NCBI GenBank assembly: GCA_018816095.1
Contig: JAHIWP010000004.1
Coordinates: forward strand, 1 to 37,160
Direction: 5' to 3'
Source of the DNA: Gammaproteobacteria bacterium
GTDB lineage: Bacteria; Pseudomonadota; Gammaproteobacteria; Pseudomonadales; Pseudomonadaceae
Length of the DNA stretch: 37,160 nt
Below are positions 33,915 through 37,160 of the stretch, piece after piece; the stretch's first letter is position 1, and each line of letters begins with the position of its first letter. The notes below the pieces were generated by a model. It saw only the letters and a program-made list of their open reading frames with translations. It was not told the origin of the DNA and ran no database searches. A program made the position numbers and the translations under genes.

Positions 33915-34949
33915 TTAGCTAAGGGGTTTGTGCGGTAGCGCGGCTATTGCATCGACCGCTTCGCGGATCAACGCCGGCCCTTTGTAGATAAACCCGGAAT
34001 AAATTTGCACTAGGCTAGCACCTGCGGCGATCTTCTCAGCCGCATGCTTACCTTCGGTAATACCGCCCACCGCAATGATCGGCAAACGCCCTTTCAGCTC
34101 GCTGGCCAGCACCTGAATAATGTGAGTGCTCTTATCACGCACCGGTGCACCGGACAGACCGCCCGCCTCATCGGCACACTCCAGCCCATGCACCCCTTCA
34201 CGGCTCAAGGTGGTGTTGGTGGCAATCACCGCATCCATGCCGGCGTCAACCAGTGCATTGGCCACTTCGATGGTTTCTTCATCACTCATGTCCGGGGCGA
34301 TCTTGATCGCCAGCGGCACACGCTTGCCATGTTGCGCCGCCAGGTCTTCCTGACGCTGACGCAAGGCTTCGAGCAATTGCTTGAGCGAGTCACCAAACTG
34401 CAGGCTGCGCAGCCCTGGGGTGTTCGGCGAGCTGACGTTAACGGTGACGTAGCTGGCGTGTTGATAGACCTTGTCCAGGCACAGCAGGTAGTCATCCACT
34501 GCGTTCTCGACCGGGGTGTCGAAGTTCTTGCCAATATTGATACCCAGCACACCCTTGTATTTGGCCGCGTGTACACGAGCCAGCAAGTGATCAACACCGT
34601 GGTTGTTGAAACCCATGCGATTGATGATCGCCTCAGCTTCAGGCAAACGGAACAAACGCGGTTTGGGGTTACCTGGCTGCGGACGCGGCGTCACCGTACC
34701 AATTTCAACAAAGCCAAAGCCCAGCTGAGCAAAGCCGTCGATGGCGTCGCCATTCTTGTCCAGCCCAGCAGCCAACCCGACCGGGTTAGGGAATTCCAGC
34801 CCCATTACCTTAACCGGCAGAACCGCGGGTCTTTTGGTCAGTAAACCGTTAAGCCCCAAGCGACCGCCCGCACCGATCAGGTCGATGGACAGTTCGTGGG
34901 AGGCTTCAGGGGAGAGTTTAAACAGCAGCTCGCGGGCCAGGGTATACAT
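33915..34949 (-). CDS. pyrD: Dihydroorotate dehydrogenase (quinone), class 2
   Basis: PyrD oxidises dihydroorotate to orotate with ubiquinone in pyrimidine synthesis, on the inner face of the membrane. The 344-aa product has the class 2 N-terminal quinone-side helices ([20 protein letters not shown]). FMN and substrate motifs follow: [43 protein letters not shown] (carrying the catalytic Ser of class 2 enzymes), [25 protein letters not shown] and [18 protein letters not shown] perfect -10 TATAAT lies 37 bp upstream. It is convergent with rmf. Confidence 0.96.
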   Translation of the reverse strand: MYTLARELLFKLSPEASHELSIDLIGAGGRLGLNGLLTKRPAVLPVKVMGLEFPNPVGLAAGLDKNGDAIDGFAQLGFGFVEIGTVTPRPQPGNPKPRLFRLPEAEAIINRMGFNNHGVDHLLARVHAAKYKGVLGINIGKNFDTPVENAVDDYLLCLDKVYQHASYVTVNVSSPNTPGLRSLQFGDSLKQLLEALRQRQEDLAAQHGKRVPLAIKIAPDMSDEETIEVANALVDAGMDAVIATNTTLSREGVHGLECADEAGGLSGAPVRDKSTHIIQVLASELKGRLPIIAVGGITEGKHAAEKIAAGASLVQIYSGFIYKGPALIREAVDAIAALPHKPLS

Positions 34950-34985
34950 GGGCAGGCTTAGCTCGATAAAGTAACAAAGGCCGCG

Positions 34986-35014
34986 ATTATAGCTGGCCGC
35001 ACGCCCGATAGGCG
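34986..35014 (-). promoter_or_regulatory. Predicted pyrD promoter
   Basis: The minus-strand sequence has TATAAT at 34991-34986, about 37 bp upstream of the pyrD ATG. The -35 region, 17 bp away, is poor (CGCCTA). A 12-bp perfect palindrome CGAGGCGCCTCG at 35013-35024 abuts the -35 and could be an operator. Confidence 0.5.
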
Positions 35015-35030
35015 AGGCGCCTCGGCAGCA

Positions 35031-35252
35031 TCAGCCCAAACGACGCAAACTGAGTAGCTCACCAGCCGCACTGAATTCAAGCTCGAAGGAGCCGTAGACG
35101 CCTTCGTGCGTCAGAAATGCTCGAAAATGGTGAGCGGGCACACTGACACTGCGGCCATCGCGGCTTTTCACTAATACCCGATTGGCACGCCCCTGATAGA
35201 CGGCCCGCAAGCGTTCGGCCGATAACGCAATATCAAACACCAGACTGGGCAT
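35031..35252 (-). CDS. DUF2835 family protein
   Basis: The product is 73 aa from the ATG at 35252 (AGGTG 5 nt upstream); in-frame codons up to 35369 are not supported. The sequence (LSAERLRAVYQGRANRVLVKSRDGRSVSVPAHHFRAFLTHEGVYGSFEL) fits the small DUF2835 family, single-domain cytoplasmic proteins of unknown function common in gammaproteobacteria. It lies upstream of pyrD in the same direction, 81 bp away. It is divergent from the 35403 gene, with which it shares a 150-bp promoter region. Confidence 0.85.
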   Translation of the reverse strand: MPSLVFDIALSAERLRAVYQGRANRVLVKSRDGRSVSVPAHHFRAFLTHEGVYGSFELEFSAAGELLSLRRLG

Positions 35253-35402
35253 GGAGGCACCTTTGCAACTCAACGCAGTAATCTTGCCATACACGGCGCG
35301 CATGCTAGGTGAAAAACCTGTCGATACGCCCGATAAAGCCTGTGCAGCGGCCAGCGGGCTCTGCCACACTTGCTATGGCGATTTTGGAGTTATTACCCGG
35401 TC

Positions 35403-36287
35403 ATGAGTCTGCCTGAGCAACCCTCCACCCTTAGCTCACGCCTCGGTGCCCTGGCGCAACGACTGGGTTTTATTGGTCGCGGGCAACGCCAAATACTTGA
35501 GCGCGCCAGTCGATTACAGCTGCCCTTTACCCCATTGCCGCCACTGCGTGAAACAATCTGCTGGCAAGACGGCCCACCCCTGCAGCGTCTGCTAGACCTG
35601 CCGCGCAGCGCACTCTCCGGCCCGGTACAGGAAGACAAAGCCCAAGCGCATGCCATGTTGGTTGGGGTAATTGAGGCGCAAGAACAACAGCTGACATCAT
35701 TCGACCTGCGCATGATCGATGGCATATCCAACTGCGATCCTCAGCAAGCGAGCCACGCCAGCTTCGAGGCCTTCGCCGCCAGCGAGTTGTGCCGCCAGGT
35801 ACGCATCATCAGCTACAAGGACTTTGTCAAAGCCATCAGTCTGGCGCTACCGCGCTTTCTTGCCGGCGAACGCATCATCTTGCGTCAAGCCAGCTGGCGC
35901 GGTGGGCGTGTGTTCTGGTCTGGTGATCACCACAATGAAGCGTTTGCTTGCGCCATTGCCTACGCGCGCAGGCGCGAACTGGACGTTAAACTACCTGCCG
36001 CAATGACCCAATACCGGTTGAGCGAGCAAGGCCTGACCAACCTGCAGCAGCACTACCATGTACTGGCCATGCCGAGTGCGTCGTGGAGCGACCCTACGTT
36101 TATGGCGCTGCTGCTGGATAATGGTCTGCCTTATGCGCGCCTATCTTTGCTAGGCGCCCCTGGCTCACCGGAGTTTCTGCTTCTACCCAAGCATTCCAAC
36201 GAAGCGACCGCCCTGGGGGAAGGTCTACGCCTGGCGGGGGCGCCAGATGTGGTGGGGTATTTGTGGCAGTTGAATGCAGCAAGCTAA
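35403..36287 (+). CDS. DUF6685-like family protein of unknown function
   Basis: The product is 294 aa from the ATG at 35403; the 11 further codons upstream have no ribosome site. It is soluble, with no signal peptide or membrane helix. Recognisable segments are a basic N-terminus (SSRLGALAQRLGFIGRGQRQILERASRLQLPF), FDLRMIDGISNCDPQQASHASFEAFAASE and an aromatic block SWRGGRVFWSGDHHNEAFACAIAYARR. It resembles Pseudomonas proteins I recall as DUF6685, next to the pyrD region. No function is known. Its stop (36285-36287) overlaps antisense sequence of the broken adhesin on the other strand. Confidence 0.75.
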   Translation: MSLPEQPSTLSSRLGALAQRLGFIGRGQRQILERASRLQLPFTPLPPLRETICWQDGPPLQRLLDLPRSALSGPVQEDKAQAHAMLVGVIEAQEQQLTSFDLRMIDGISNCDPQQASHASFEAFAASELCRQVRIISYKDFVKAISLALPRFLAGERIILRQASWRGGRVFWSGDHHNEAFACAIAYARRRELDVKLPAAMTQYRLSEQGLTNLQQHYHVLAMPSASWSDPTFMALLLDNGLPYARLSLLGAPGSPEFLLLPKHSNEATALGEGLRLAGAPDVVGYLWQLNAAS

Positions 36288-37160
36288 ACCAGAGCATGGT
36301 TGCCTGGCGTAACCACAACAATCTGACCTGCAGGGATGCCCTTAACGGACCAATAATCTCTAAGTGATTAAAGCTTATGGTCGGGTCAATAGTAGTGGTC
36401 GCACCAACAACAGCAATTAAACCGGTTTGCATTGCCCCCGTCAGCGTATTGGTCGCAATCCAACGAATATTTAAAGAGCCGTTGATATTGTCATTGACCA
36501 ATACAACTTTCTCGACAAATTGGGGGTTGGTATTCGGGGAGTCATCGCCAGGAGTGCCAGGGTTATGGAATTCCATAGCAAAGCGCTCGCCAACACCAAC
36601 AAACTGGTTATCTACACCAAAGCCCTGACCTGAAGAGTTAACGCCTTTGCCATTACCGGTAAATTCAATACGTCCATCCTGCGTTTCAAGCCACGGCGCA
36701 GGTCCACCCGCACTCAGGTTCAACAGCGAGAACGTTTGACTGGTTGACGCCTCGGGTTTAACCAACTCAAAGTTGTAAGTACCATCAGCATTAACCGTCA
36801 ACTCGAATACTGCTTCATTAGCCGTAGACTTGGCTATCAGCGTCGTACTGACAAACTCACCTCCGTCGAAGTTATTAACCGTTGTATAGGTCAACCCGTT
36901 AATAACTGGCCCTGTAATCTGGAATCCGGCCAAACCATCAGCCCCTGGTTCCACCTCAAAGAAGCCATTAGCTGTGCCAATTTCGTTTGGCAATATCGCA
37001 AAGGTGAATTCCCCCAGAGTCGGCAGGTCGTCCGAGACAGAAACATTCACCGTGCCTTCGACAAAATCACCGTCCGTATCGGTCGCCACTACAGTGACCG
37101 AACCCAGGCTCTGCAGGTCGTCTACATCAATATCAGGGTGACTGTCGTAGTTATCGGCCA
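36284..37160 (-). pseudogene. Fragment of a giant type I-secreted (LapA/RTX-like) adhesin, open at the right edge
   Basis: The minus-strand frame is open from the right window edge (reading ...DVDDLQSLGSVTVVATDTDGDFVEG) to about 36340. It has the repeat-adhesin signature: VVATDTDGDFVEGTVNVSVSDDLPTLG, an acidic Gly/Asn/Thr-rich beta module of about 215 residues and the end motif TTTIDPTISFNHLEIIG. This resembles the T1SS-143 repeat of RTX adhesins. No RTX nonapeptides and no type I secretion signal follow. The frame instead runs on antisense into the DUF6685-like gene to a stop at 36100, while a -1 shift near 36349 gives a 21-codon tail stopping at 36284. The DNA looks AT-richer than its neighbours. 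It may be a truncated gene or an assembly junction inside a repeat. The true start lies outside the window. Confidence 0.65.

Noticed and set aside
36100..36283. C-terminal part of the adhesin frame antisense to the DUF6685-like gene
   Set aside because: The residues after FNHLEIIG lose all adhesin character (Leu/Trp/Arg/Pro-rich). They are read from the complementary strand of a real gene.

Overview
The window is chromosomal DNA of a Pseudomonas species. The evidence is gene content and order: the cmaX-crfX-cmpX-sigX-oprF envelope-stress block, rraA, a hydrolase, ppsA/ppsR, a GntR-prpBC-acnD-prpF operon, the three-gene RimK-like peptide-ligase cluster, pabB, greB-mnmC, and rlmKL-rmf-pyrD. 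The proteins closely resemble P. aeruginosa homologues but are not identical. OprF lacks the cysteine-containing segment of the P. aeruginosa protein, which suggests another lineage of the genus. Most of the window is ordinary core genome; the accessory signals sit at the two ends.

Layout. 1-140: terminal repeat array of an IS21-like element whose body lies left of the window. It truncates a small lipoprotein gene (141-396, minus). 480-1870: a near-consensus LexA box, an unrecognised 105-aa protein, a hot-dog thioesterase, and a 400-bp gap with one doubtful short secreted peptide. 1826-7404 (all minus): oprF, sigX, cmpX, crfX, cmaX, rraA and an alpha/beta hydrolase. 7563-11034: ppsA and its regulator ppsR, divergently transcribed. 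11049-17845 (minus): the 2-methylcitrate operon GntR-prpB-prpC-acnD-prpF. It lacks prpD and carries a two-hairpin repeat between acnD and prpF. 18147-21206 (plus): the RimB-like protease / inactive transglutaminase-7TM / ATP-grasp ligase cluster. 21450-25103: pabB, an L,D-transpeptidase, a small Cys protein and tesA. 25114-30871 (plus): an ABC ATPase and its permease, greB and mnmC. 30905-36287: rlmKL, rmf with a structured leader, pyrD, a DUF2835 protein and a DUF6685-like protein. 36300-37160 (minus): a visibly AT-richer fragment of a giant type I-secreted adhesin, open at the right edge and lacking a proper C-terminus.

Functional themes. Envelope homeostasis: SigX, OprF, the CmpX mechanosensitive-like channel, the L,D-transpeptidase and the lysophospholipase-type TesA with its divergent ABC exporter. 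Gluconeogenic and propionate carbon flow: PpsA with its kinase/phosphorylase PpsR beside the methylcitrate cycle, whose pyruvate product is PpsA's substrate. Translation: RlmKL, MnmC, RMF and GreB.

The most interesting items are the uncharacterised ligase/protease/transglutaminase membrane system, the LexA-controlled unknown gene, the prpD-less methylcitrate operon, the rmf leader RNA, and the broken adhesin. Both window ends lie in sequence that is repeated in many genomes (an IS end and an adhesin repeat), so assembly effects should be considered there.
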